NCBI RefSeq assembly: GCF_036226405.1
Contig: NZ_CP108464.1
Coordinates: forward strand, 3,162,001-3,226,000
DNA length: 64,000 bases
Direction of reading: 5' to 3'
DNA from: Streptomyces sp. NBC_01260
GTDB lineage: Bacteria; Actinomycetota; Actinomycetes; Streptomycetales; Streptomycetaceae
In this document: piece by piece, positions 35,144-43,215 of the stretch
How positions within the stretch are numbered: position 1 is the stretch's first letter
How the letters are laid out: every line of letters begins with the position of its first letter
Translations under genes and position numbers: made by a program
Notes under the pieces: model-generated
Databases searched by the model: none
The model's input: the letters and a program-made list of their open reading frames with translations, nothing else
What the model was told of the DNA's origin: nothing

Positions 35144-35551
35144 ATGCGCACTTCCGGCACGGGTTCGAACGCAGCTCCCGGGACGGATTCCGTTCGCGGA
35201 AGCCGGGCCGGCGGCGGACCGTGGGCCGCTGCCGGGGCCAACCTCGCCATCGGGCTGTGCGCCATCGTCCCCGCCGTGTGTATCCGATGGTTCATCACGC
35301 AGTACCTGCCGATGGACTGCACGCCCACGGGCACGTCCGTCAACAGCACCGGCTGCGACAGGGATACGTACGAGGACGAGCCCTTCTACCTGTTCTGCGC
35401 CGCGATCAGCGGTCTCGTCGTCCTCGCGATGATCCTGGTGGTCGACGTCCTCATGCCGCGCCAGGAACGCTGGCGGATGGGCATCTGGCTCGGGATGGTT
35501 CCGCTGGTGCCCGTCCCCTTCCTCGCCGGGCTGGCGCTGGGCCGGTTCTGA
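35144..35551 (+). CDS. Small membrane protein of unknown function
   Basis: A 135-residue protein with an alanine/glycine-rich N-terminus and three hydrophobic segments (about 30-50, 83-102 and 114-132). Two cysteines lie in the extracytoplasmic loop (DCTPTG and TGCDRD), so a disulfide is possible. No family was recognised. A GCAGGGGG ribosome site precedes the ATG. Confidence 0.7.
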   Translation: MRTSGTGSNAAPGTDSVRGSRAGGGPWAAAGANLAIGLCAIVPAVCIRWFITQYLPMDCTPTGTSVNSTGCDRDTYEDEPFYLFCAAISGLVVLAMILVVDVLMPRQERWRMGIWLGMVPLVPVPFLAGLALGRF

Positions 35552-35659
35552 GGAGCCGGCCGCAACAGCCTTCGGAGAGATCTCCGGGGAATCCCGCGTG
35601 GGACCTGCGGCACCCTCGGGCGCGGCAGGTCCTCGGCGGCAGCGGCTCTGTCCCGACGG

Positions 35660-35866
35660 TCAGTCGGACGACGCGTACGAGACGAACTCGGCCCAGACGC
35701 CCGGGGCGAAGCCGAGTTCGGGGCCGGGGATGTTCTTGGAGTCGCGGACGTGGACGGCGGTGGGGGCGGCGGCTACCTCGACGCATGCCGGGCCGTCGTT
35801 GCTGCTGTAGCTGCTCTTGAGCCACTCCAGCTCGGAGCCGTCTCCGATGATGGTCTTGCGGGTCAT
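35660..35866 (-). CDS. DUF397 protein
   Basis: A 68-residue DUF397 protein (LEWLKSSYSSNDGPACVEVA and a VRDSKN segment). These small acidic proteins, related to BldB, pair with XRE/DUF5753 regulators in Streptomyces; the WhiJ partner is the studied example. Its ATG overlaps the stop of the XRE gene (ATGA), so it is made together with it. Confidence 0.92.
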   Translation of the reverse strand: MTRKTIIGDGSELEWLKSSYSSNDGPACVEVAAAPTAVHVRDSKNIPGPELGFAPGVWAEFVSYASSD

Positions 35867-36714
35867 CTCTCTCCCAGCACTTTCTCGATGAAGGCCAGAG
35901 ACTCCCGTGGAGTGAGAGCCTGAGCCCGGATGATTCCGTACCGCATCTCGATGATCCGGACCTGCTTGGGGTCGGAGACGAGGCTGCTGGACAACTGCCC
36001 CTCCCAGTGTCCCACCGACGTGCCGTCATCGAACTTCAGTAGGTGGAATTGCCCACCCATCCCGGCGTGGTCCTCCCGGTCCGTCGGCATCACCTGGATC
36101 TCGACATTCCGCAACTGCCCGATTTCCAGCAGCCGTTCAAGCTGGCGACGCGCAGCCGCCCTGCCCCCGAGCGGGCGCCGGATCGTCGCCTCTTCCTGAA
36201 CGAACGTCAGCATGGTCAGCGGCTGACGTTCGAACACCTCTTGGCGCGCCATCCGTGCAGCGACGTGACGATCGATCTCATCTCGCCCGAACGAAGGCCG
36301 CCGCATCTCGTAAAGAGCCCGCGCGTACTCCTCGGTCTGCAACAGACCGTTCAGGTTGTGGTTGTCGTACGCGCCGAGCTCCACCGCATCGGCTTCCAGC
36401 TTGGCCAGATCACGAACCTTCCTCGGGTACCGCGCCTCCGCCACGTCCCGCTTCATCGCGGCGATCTTGCCGTTCGCACCCAGGGCCTTGTCCGCCCGGT
36501 CCAGGAACTCCGGCTTGGGAATCCGGGTGCCGGTCTCCACCTTGTAGACCTGGTTCTCGCCGTACCCGATCGCCTCGCCGAGCTCCGAGGCGCGTAAGCC
36601 CGCCGCCTCACGCCAGAGCCGGATCTGCCGGCCGACGACGGCCATCACGGCCCCCGACTCGTCCTCGGGGTCGACAGCCCAATCCGGTCCGTCCACCACG
36701 TCGTTGCCACTCAT
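35863..36714 (-). CDS. XRE-family regulator with DUF5753 domain (WhiJ-like)
   Basis: A 283-residue regulator. The N-terminal HTH (about 26-80, with ASELGEAIGYGENQVYKVETG) is followed by a DUF5753 domain (about 100-275, with NLNGLLQTEEYARAL, ARMARQEV and VGHWEGQLSSSLVSD). WhiJ-type proteins repress development in S. coelicolor until released by a DUF397 partner. Leu-40 is encoded by the rare codon TTA (complement of 36597-36595), so translation probably needs the bldA tRNA. The divergent ATP-binding protein gene and the coupled DUF397 gene complete the usual triad. Confidence 0.92.
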   Translation of the reverse strand: MSGNDVVDGPDWAVDPEDESGAVMAVVGRQIRLWREAAGLRASELGEAIGYGENQVYKVETGTRIPKPEFLDRADKALGANGKIAAMKRDVAEARYPRKVRDLAKLEADAVELGAYDNHNLNGLLQTEEYARALYEMRRPSFGRDEIDRHVAARMARQEVFERQPLTMLTFVQEEATIRRPLGGRAAARRQLERLLEIGQLRNVEIQVMPTDREDHAGMGGQFHLLKFDDGTSVGHWEGQLSSSLVSDPKQVRIIEMRYGIIRAQALTPRESLAFIEKVLGER

Positions 36715-36850
36715 GCGGCATCCGCCTCCACCCGCTCGCGGCGCACCGGCGCTGTACGGCGTGGACAGGCCCGTACGACCGCTGGACAGTCACCGTCCGT
36801 ATACGTGTCACTGCTTTTCAGCGTAGCGACGGACGGCCACGCTGAGTGAC

Positions 36851-37270
36851 GTGAACCGAGAAATCACCCAACCGCGTGCACGCAGCGGGATGTTCGCCGT
36901 GCAGCTCTCCGCGACCCGCCGGGGCGCCCGGCTCGCCCGGCTGCTGGCGACGGAACAGCTCCGTTCCTGGGGGCTGCCGCTGGACGACGCGAGCCAGATC
37001 ATCGCCGAGCTGGCGTCGAACGCGGCGCTGCACGGATACGTGGCGGGGCGGGACTTCCGCATCCTGCTGACGGTCACCGGGGACACGCTGCGCATCGAGG
37101 TGGCGGACGCACGCGGGGACCGGCTGCCCCGGCTTCTGGAACAGTCCGAGGCGTACGAGTCCGGCCGCGGGCTTCTCCTCGTCGAGGCACTGGCCACACG
37201 CTGGGGCGTCGAGCACGGCCCGTTCCCGCGGAAGACGGTCTGGGCGGAGATCGCCCTGACCGGATCGTAA
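36851..37270 (+). CDS. Anti-sigma-type ATP-binding protein (HATPase_c)
   Basis: A 139-residue single-domain GHKL ATPase like RsbW/SpoIIAB. The N box IIAELASNAALHGY (about 46-59), the G1 box EVADARGDRLPRL (about 81-93) and the G2 box SGRGLLLVEALA (about 102-113) are all visible. In Streptomyces these small proteins flank XRE/DUF397 pairs. It may bind a sigma factor, but no partner is visible. The GTG start lies 137 bases from the divergent XRE gene. Confidence 0.88.
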   Translation: MNREITQPRARSGMFAVQLSATRRGARLARLLATEQLRSWGLPLDDASQIIAELASNAALHGYVAGRDFRILLTVTGDTLRIEVADARGDRLPRLLEQSEAYESGRGLLLVEALATRWGVEHGPFPRKTVWAEIALTGS

Positions 37271-37604
37271 CCGCCACGACCCGGTGGACGACGACCCGGT
37301 GGACGACGACCCGGGCGGCCGGGACGCGGCGGCCCACGACGTAAAAGGCTTTCAAGTCCTTCAGGAAGAAGAAATCTCACCAAACCAAACCAACCCGGGT
37401 GGACCTCAGCAGGCCCGTGCGCGCACCCGTGGGCGCCGGCGCCGCCGCCCGTCACTCACATGGGTGAGGTTGCCCAACTGAGCTGGATTTCGCCTGGGTT
37501 GCCTGGCATATGCTCGCGAAACCGACTTTCAGACATGAGACGGCCCCCGCCGGGACAGTAATCCCGAGCGAGGGCCTGACCAACGAGGAAGAGAACGCTT
37601 CCCG
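37271..37604. promoter_or_regulatory. Leader region of the HTH/RHS locus
   Basis: This 334-base region begins with a 15-bp tandem repeat (two copies of GACCCGGTGGACGAC at 37278-37307 and a third partial). It then becomes A+T-richer around 37350-37390 and 37470-37530, the likely promoter zone, and ends with the hairpin at 37542-37576. GAGGAAG serves as ribosome site for the HTH gene. No open frame is supported. Confidence 0.6.
37542..37576 (+). promoter_or_regulatory. Hairpin in the leader of the HTH gene
   Basis: GGCCCCCGCCGGGA (37542-37555) and TCCCGAGCGAGGGCC (37562-37576) form a long imperfect stem 29 bases before the ATG. It resembles a terminator placed in the 5' leader and may act as an attenuator. 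I recall similar leaders on related HTH genes in other streptomycetes. Confidence 0.5.
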
Positions 37605-38714
37605 ATGGATAGCCAGCAGATTATCGCGCCCTCGCGCGCCCCGTCAGGCACCTCGTCCGGCGCCCCGTCCGGCGGTGTCTTACACGTCAACGTGCGCCAC
37701 ACCAGTCACTTCACGGTCGTGGGGAACCACCTGGCCCAGCACCAGGATCTTTCGCTCGTCGCGATCGGGCTCGCCACCCACATCCAGTCGCTGCCCGCCG
37801 GGGCGAAGGTCGGCATCAAGTTCCTGGTCGAGCGCTTCCCGGAGAGCGAGGCCCGCATCGCCGGGGCGCTGCGCGAACTCGAAGAGAACGGCTACCTGAG
37901 GCGCGACCGCGAACGTCTGGCCAGCGGCCGCGTGGTCACGCGCACGACGTCGTACAACCAGCCGTGTACGCAGGCGACCAGCCCGCCCGCACGCCACCCG
38001 AACCGCGCCGACCGCACCGGCCGCGCCTCCACCCGTTCCACGCGTCTCGCGCGGCCGGCTGCGGCCAGGGCGATTCCGGCCACGGCGATTCCGGCAACGG
38101 CGCCATCCGCTCCCGCACCCGTGCCCGTTGCGACCCCCGTTGCGCCCCCCGTCGCGGCGCCCGGTCCAGCAACCGCTACCGCTCCGGCTCCGGTCGCCGC
38201 ACCCGCCCCCGTCCGCCCTCAGCCGCAGACGCCCGACCCGGACCTGCACCGCACCGCCTCGGCGCTCCTGCTCGAACTGCGGCGCGAGGCCGCCGTACTC
38301 GTCCTCTCCGAGAACGACGTCCGCAGCCTCACCCCCGCCGTCGCCACCTGGCTCGAACGCGACGCCACCCCCGCATCAGTCACCCTTGCCCTGACCACAG
38401 ACCTGCCCGTGCCCCTGAAGTACCCGGCCAAGCTGCTGGCGCACCGGCTGAGCACACTGCTCCCGGCCCCCGTCCCGGCCTCTTCCGTCGCCCCTCCCCC
38501 GGTGCCGTTCCAGAACTGCGACGACTGCGACCGCGCGTTCAGAGCACCCGAGCCCGGCCGGTGCGGCGAGTGCCTCGCGGAGTCGTCCGTGGAATGCCCG
38601 GCGCCCGCATCCGGCAGGCCTCACGCGCCTGCTCACACGCGCCCGGGACCGAAGTACGCCACGGCCGCACCGACCCCGTGGACCTGGCCACCGGGCGAAT
38701 GTTCCTCCCGCTGA
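37605..38714 (+). CDS. Winged-helix protein with fused or altered C-terminus
   Basis: A 369-residue protein whose first 125 residues match a helix-turn-helix family common in Streptomyces (HTSHFTVVGNHLAQHQDL and VERFPESEARIAGALRELEE). A proline/alanine-rich linker and a helical domain (about 208-290) follow, then the conserved C-terminal cysteines in QNCDDCDRAF and RCGEC. Family members usually end soon after; here the frame runs on for some 40 residues into RHS sequence and overlaps the RHS frame, which points to a deletion junction near 38585. Leu at 37680-37682 is a TTA codon, so bldA-dependent translation is likely. Confidence 0.75.
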   Translation: MDSQQIIAPSRAPSGTSSGAPSGGVLHVNVRHTSHFTVVGNHLAQHQDLSLVAIGLATHIQSLPAGAKVGIKFLVERFPESEARIAGALRELEENGYLRRDRERLASGRVVTRTTSYNQPCTQATSPPARHPNRADRTGRASTRSTRLARPAAARAIPATAIPATAPSAPAPVPVATPVAPPVAAPGPATATAPAPVAAPAPVRPQPQTPDPDLHRTASALLLELRREAAVLVLSENDVRSLTPAVATWLERDATPASVTLALTTDLPVPLKYPAKLLAHRLSTLLPAPVPASSVAPPPVPFQNCDDCDRAFRAPEPGRCGECLAESSVECPAPASGRPHAPAHTRPGPKYATAAPTPWTWPPGECSSR

Positions 38715-41700
38715 CCGACATCGAACTGCCAGGAGTACTGCCCCTGGTGTTCACGAGGCGCGCCGACTCCGGCTACCGAGGCGGTCGCTGGTTCGGGCCC
38801 GGCTGGTCCTCCACGGCCGACCAACGTCTTGAGTTCGACGAGCAGGGCGTCGTCTTCTTCACCGAGGATGGGCTGCTCCTCACCTACCCGCACTCTGCTG
38901 CAGGTATTGAGGTGCTGCCCGAGGACGGCCCACGCCGGCCCCTGCTGAGGGCAGCCGACGGCACCTACACGGTCGCCGACCCGGACACCGGTCACGTCCG
39001 CACGTTTACCCCGCACGGCCACGGCCCGGCGCTGCTGACGGACCTGACCGACCGCAACGGCAATCGCATCACGTTCACCTACGCACTCGACGGCACCCCC
39101 CTCGAAATCCAGCACAGCGGTGGCTACCGGCTCCGCCTCACCACCACCGACGGCCGGATCACCGCCCTGCATCTGGCCGGGACCAGGGTGATGGCGTACG
39201 GCTACACCGGCGGCCACCTCACCGAGACGGTCAACTCCTCGGGCCTGCCCCTGCGGTTCACGTACGACGCCGAAGGCCGGATCACCTCGTGGACCGACAC
39301 GAACAGCCGCTCATACTCCTACGCCTACGACGACCGGGACCGGGTGACCGCCGAGGGCGGAGAGGGCGGGCACTACACCTTCCGCTTCACCTACGAGGGC
39401 ACCGATCCCGACTTCCAAGGCCTGTGCGTCACCACACTGACCTCGCCGGAAGGGGCCGTCAGCCGGTATCTGATCGACGACCGTCATCAGGTCGTAGGCG
39501 AGATCGACCCGAACGGTGCGGTGACCCGTACCGCGTACGACGACGCGGGGCGCACGATCGCGCAGACCGACGGGCTCGGCCGCACCACCGGCTTCCGCCA
39601 TGACGGGCACGGCCACCTGACCGGGGTGCTCCGCCCGGACGGTACCGAGATCACGGCCACGCTCGACGAACACGGCAACCCGCTCCGGATCACCGACCCG
39701 GCCGGTGCCGTCTGGCACCAGAGCTTCGACCCGACGGGCCGTCGCACCAGCCTCACCGACCCGCTGGGCCAGGTCACCCGCTCCACGTACACCGCGAACG
39801 GCGCCCTGATCGCCGTCACCGATCCGCTGGGCGCGACCACCCGCATCCGCTGCGACGCGGCCGGGCTCCCCACGGAGGTAACCGATCCGCTGGGTGCCAC
39901 GACCTACTACCGACGCGACCTCTTCGGCCGCGCGGCCACCGTCATCGACCCCCTGGGCGCCACCACCGCGTTCACCTGGTCGGTGGAGGGCCACCTCCTG
40001 CACCGCAGTGGCCCGGACGGGGCAACGGAGTCATGGACGTACGACGGGGAGGGCAACCGCACCACCCACACCGACGGACTCGGCCGGGTCACCCACTACG
40101 AGTACACCCACTTCGACCTGCTCAGCGCGCGCACCGACCCCGACGGCGCCCGCTACGCCTTCACCCACGACGCCGAGGCCCGCCTCACCCAGGTCACCAA
40201 CTCCCAAGGTCTGACCTGGAACTACGTGTACGACCCGGCTGGCCGTCTGCGGTCCGAGACCGACTTCGACGACCGCACACTGACCTACGCGCACGACCAG
40301 GCGGGCCAACTCACCGCACAAACCGACCCGCTCGGCCAGGTCACTCGCTACACCCACGACCCGCTCGGCCGCGTCCTCACCAAGGAGGCTGCCGGGCAAC
40401 GCACCACCTACCGCTGGACGCCCACCGGCGACCTCCTCCAGGCAACAGGAGCGGGGGCGGACCTGATCCGCGCCTACGACCCGACGGGCCGGTTGCTCTC
40501 AGAGAGGGTCAACGGCCGCACGCTGCGCATGAGCTACGACCCCGCAGGCAACCTGACACACAGGGAGACACCTGCCGGGACCCTTTCCCTCTACACACAC
40601 GACCTCGCGGGACAGCGCACGGCCCTGACCACGTCCGGCCGCACCCTCACCCACCGACTCGACCCGGCCGGCCGTGAATCCGCGCGCTCCTGGAACGGTG
40701 CGCTTTCTCTGGTCCAGACCCGGGACACCGCCGGGCGTATCACCACCCAGACGTACGCGACCTCAGCCCCGCTCCTGCACCACTCCCACACCTGGCGCTC
40801 CGACGGCAGTCTCACTGCCACCGACGACACCCAGTACACCCTCGACACAGCCGGCCGCGTCACCCACATCCAGGCCAGCACCTGGCAGGAGTCCTACGCC
40901 TACGACCATGCGGGCAACCAGACCCAGGCCGCCTGGCCCGAAGCGTTTCCCCACTCCGAAGCCACCGGCACCCGCACCTACACCGGCACCCGCATCGATA
41001 CCGCGGGCAGCGTCCGCTACGAGTACGACGCCGCCGGGCGCACCACGCTCCGCCAGAAGACCCGTCTCTCCAAGAAGCCCGACACCTGGCACTACACCTG
41101 GGACACCGAGGACCACCTCACCCACGTCACCACCCCTGACGGCATCACCTGGCGCTACACCTATGACCCCCTCGGCCGCCGCACCTCCAAACAACGCCTG
41201 ACCCACGACGCGGCGGTCGCCGACGAAACAACCTTCACCTGGCACGGCAACACGCTCATCGAACAGACCACCGCATCCACGGACTGGCCCGGCCGCGAAG
41301 CTCTCACCTGGGAGCACGACGCCTCGGGACTCACCCCCCTCACCCAGACCACCCGCTGCACCCCCGCAGCCGACACCCCCCAGTCCGAGACCGACACCCG
41401 CTTCCACGCGATCATCACCGACCTCATCGGTACCCCCACCCACCTCGTCGACGAATCCGGCCACATCGCCTGGCACGCCCACGCCACCCTCTGGGGCACC
41501 ACCACCTGGAACCCCGACGCCACCGCCTACACCCCACTCCGCTTCCCCGGCCAGTACCACGACCTGGAAACCGGCCACCACTACAACCTCCACCTCACCG
41601 CAGACGAGTTTCCAGCGATTCGAGTATTCGAGCGAAATGGGAGTATCTACACTCTCGACAATCGAAGGCTTCACGTTTTCCAGGAGGCTGGCGTTGACAT

Positions 41701-41797
41701 AAAATTCGCGAGAGCCACACCTCAGGAAATTCAGAACGAGGGCCGGAAATTCACCACTAGAAACGATGGAAATTCCATCAATGTGAGGCGTAGATAA
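38594..41797 (+). CDS. 5'-truncated RHS-repeat polymorphic toxin protein
   Basis: An RHS/YD-repeat protein of about 1067 residues if started at the ATG used here (weak ribosome site). The frame opens directly in a DUF6531-type segment (DPVDLATGRMFLPLTDIELP) and continues with dozens of YD repeats of the form DPLGxxTxxxYDxxGR. The N-terminal delivery region of full-length members is missing. The YD core ends at GQYHDLETGHHYNLH and jumps straight to a lower-GC C-terminal tip (about 50 residues, NGSIYTLDNRRLHVFQEAGV), without the conserved DPxGL motif that normally precedes the toxin. It is followed by a putative immunity gene. It may be a displaced toxin-tip cassette or a decaying gene. Confidence 0.8.
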   Translation: MPGARIRQASRACSHAPGTEVRHGRTDPVDLATGRMFLPLTDIELPGVLPLVFTRRADSGYRGGRWFGPGWSSTADQRLEFDEQGVVFFTEDGLLLTYPHSAAGIEVLPEDGPRRPLLRAADGTYTVADPDTGHVRTFTPHGHGPALLTDLTDRNGNRITFTYALDGTPLEIQHSGGYRLRLTTTDGRITALHLAGTRVMAYGYTGGHLTETVNSSGLPLRFTYDAEGRITSWTDTNSRSYSYAYDDRDRVTAEGGEGGHYTFRFTYEGTDPDFQGLCVTTLTSPEGAVSRYLIDDRHQVVGEIDPNGAVTRTAYDDAGRTIAQTDGLGRTTGFRHDGHGHLTGVLRPDGTEITATLDEHGNPLRITDPAGAVWHQSFDPTGRRTSLTDPLGQVTRSTYTANGALIAVTDPLGATTRIRCDAAGLPTEVTDPLGATTYYRRDLFGRAATVIDPLGATTAFTWSVEGHLLHRSGPDGATESWTYDGEGNRTTHTDGLGRVTHYEYTHFDLLSARTDPDGARYAFTHDAEARLTQVTNSQGLTWNYVYDPAGRLRSETDFDDRTLTYAHDQAGQLTAQTDPLGQVTRYTHDPLGRVLTKEAAGQRTTYRWTPTGDLLQATGAGADLIRAYDPTGRLLSERVNGRTLRMSYDPAGNLTHRETPAGTLSLYTHDLAGQRTALTTSGRTLTHRLDPAGRESARSWNGALSLVQTRDTAGRITTQTYATSAPLLHHSHTWRSDGSLTATDDTQYTLDTAGRVTHIQASTWQESYAYDHAGNQTQAAWPEAFPHSEATGTRTYTGTRIDTAGSVRYEYDAAGRTTLRQKTRLSKKPDTWHYTWDTEDHLTHVTTPDGITWRYTYDPLGRRTSKQRLTHDAAVADETTFTWHGNTLIEQTTASTDWPGREALTWEHDASGLTPLTQTTRCTPAADTPQSETDTRFHAIITDLIGTPTHLVDESGHIAWHAHATLWGTTTWNPDATAYTPLRFPGQYHDLETGHHYNLHLTADEFPAIRVFERNGSIYTLDNRRLHVFQEAGVDIKFARATPQEIQNEGRKFTTRNDGNSINVRRR

Positions 41798-41799
41798 TC

Positions 41800-42054
41800 A
41801 TGGAAATTTCCGACGGGGCAGGAAACATTCAGCGTCGCGATGATCTTGTCAGTTTCCTGCGTTCAGCCGCCGACGACTTGTCAAGGAATCCAGAAGGCTG
41901 GGAGAACAGCTCCCTTGAGAGCTTCCTGGCTTCATGGGCTGCCTGGCTGGACGATATGCCGGGATGGTGCGAGAATCAAGGTATTCCTGTACCAGAGCAG
42001 CCGGACTGGCAGCTGATTGCTCATATGGTTATGGCCGCTCGGGTCTACGAGTGA
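41800..42054 (+). CDS. Putative RHS immunity protein (DUF7660-like)
   Basis: An 84-residue protein with DDLVSFLRSAADDL, NPEGWENSSLESFLASWAAW and MVMAARVYE at the C-terminus. The pattern resembles the small DUF7660-type proteins often found beside actinobacterial polymorphic toxins; I name the family from memory. Its GC content is near 50%, far below the neighbours and equal to the toxin tip just before it. Both signs fit an imported toxin/immunity module. It starts two bases after the RHS stop. Confidence 0.7.
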   Translation: MEISDGAGNIQRRDDLVSFLRSAADDLSRNPEGWENSSLESFLASWAAWLDDMPGWCENQGIPVPEQPDWQLIAHMVMAARVYE

Positions 42055-42196
42055 AATTACCCCTTCATCCGCATCAAGCGATGAAGATACCGGCAGGGTC
42101 GCGGGAATCTTTCAGTCGAATAATGCGGGGTATCCCTTTTCATTTTGAGGGTGTGCGCTGTCACCCCTGCACCCCATGGCCTGGCGGGCGGGCACC

Positions 42197-42225
42197 CCTG
42201 GGCGGGCCCTGGCCGCCCGCCCAGG
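42197..42225. terminator. Terminator after the immunity gene
   Basis: CCTGGGCGGGC (42197-42207) and GCCCGCCCAGG (42215-42225) make an 11-bp perfect stem with a 7-base loop, just before the convergent VOC gene stop. It should act in both directions and marks the right edge of the accessory region. Confidence 0.8.
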
Positions 42226-42228
42226 GCG

Positions 42229-42642
42229 CTACGCGGTCTTCAGCTGGGTGAAGCGGAGGCGGTTGCCGAACGGGTCGCGGAGGCCGCAGTCGATTCCGTA
42301 CTCACGGTCGGTGGGCTCCTCGGTGAACTCGACGCCCTTGGCGAGCAGCGTCTCGTACGTCTTGCGGCAGTCGTCCGTGGTGAGGATGAGCCAGCCGCCC
42401 ATCGCGCCCTTGGTCACCAGTTCGCGTACCTGCTCCGCCGTCTCCTCCGACATCGCGGGAGCCCCCGGCCTCTCCAGCAGGATCTGGCGTTCCGGGTGGC
42501 CGGGGACGCTGACGGCGAGCCAGCGCATGAAGCCCATGTCGACATCGGCGGCGACCTCCAGGCCGAGCTTGCCGACGTAGAAGTCGAGGGCCTGGTCCTG
42601 GTCGAGGACGTACATCTGCGAGTGCGTGATTGCGTTGAACAT
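42229..42642 (-). CDS. VOC family protein (glyoxalase-like)
   Basis: A 137-residue vicinal-oxygen-chelate protein. MFNAITHSQMYVLDQDQALDFY opens the first beta-alpha-beta module (its first 20 residues cover the likely metal histidine), VPGHPERQILLERPG lies in the middle and YGIDCGLRDPFGNRLRFTQ holds the late acidic ligand. It may be a glyoxalase or dioxygenase relative. The downstream AraC-like gene faces the same way, 48 bases away. Confidence 0.85.
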   Translation of the reverse strand: MFNAITHSQMYVLDQDQALDFYVGKLGLEVAADVDMGFMRWLAVSVPGHPERQILLERPGAPAMSEETAEQVRELVTKGAMGGWLILTTDDCRKTYETLLAKGVEFTEEPTDREYGIDCGLRDPFGNRLRFTQLKTA

Positions 42643-42690
42643 GTGCTCAACGCTAAGGGGCCGGCCGCGGGAAAACTTATCCAGAACTGC

Positions 42691-43083
42691 TCAGTCGCTC
42701 GGCCTCGTCCATGCCATCGTGAAGCACGTGGGGACGCCCGTGGGCGCGGCTTCCTTGCGGTACGTCCTCGGTGAGCGGCCGACGATGTCGCTGAAGGTAC
42801 GGCTGAAGGTGCCCGTGCTGCCGAAGCCGACCTCGAAGCAGATGTCCGTCACGCTGTGGTCGGTCTCCCGCAGCAGGAACATCGCGCGCTCCACCCGGCG
42901 GCGTTGCAGGTAGCGGTGGGGCGTCTCGCCGAACGTGGCACGGAAGGTGCGCGAGAAGTGCGCCGGGGAGACGTGCGCGATGCGCGCCAGGGCGGGTACG
43001 TCCAGCGGCTGCGCGTAGGTGCGGTCCATCGCGTCCCGGGCCCGGAGCATCCGGCGGTTCGACTCTTCTGCGGCGCGGCTCAC
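42691..43083 (-). CDS. AraC family transcriptional regulator
   Basis: A 130-residue regulator made of the AraC DNA-binding domain alone: two helix-turn-helix units (about 25-70, PLDVPALARIAHVSPAHFSR, and about 75-118, SVTDICFEVGFGSTGTFSR) without a sensing domain. The GTG start lies 48 bases upstream of the VOC gene in the same direction, a pairing often seen for VOC/AraC units. The inducer is not visible. Confidence 0.87.
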   Translation of the reverse strand: MSRAAEESNRRMLRARDAMDRTYAQPLDVPALARIAHVSPAHFSRTFRATFGETPHRYLQRRRVERAMFLLRETDHSVTDICFEVGFGSTGTFSRTFSDIVGRSPRTYRKEAAPTGVPTCFTMAWTRPSD

Positions 43084-43215
43084 ACCGCCATCACACCACG
43101 CCCGCCCCCGCTCACCCCCAGGCGCGGTCCGGGGACCGCAGCCGGTCGCCGTCGCGGGCTCTCGCGGTGGCGGTACGGGGCAGTCGCACGGCCCCGTACC
43201 GCCCGGCGGGTCCGC

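Noticed and set aside
33465..35551. The ATPase region as a classical insertion sequence or integron
   Set aside because: There is no transposase or integrase and the inverted repeat lies on one side only; the fossil is an internal fragment, not an end.
37964..38593. N-terminal extension of the RHS frame into the winged-helix gene
   Set aside because: This part is an arginine/proline-rich shadow of the winged-helix gene; RHS homology begins only near 38640.
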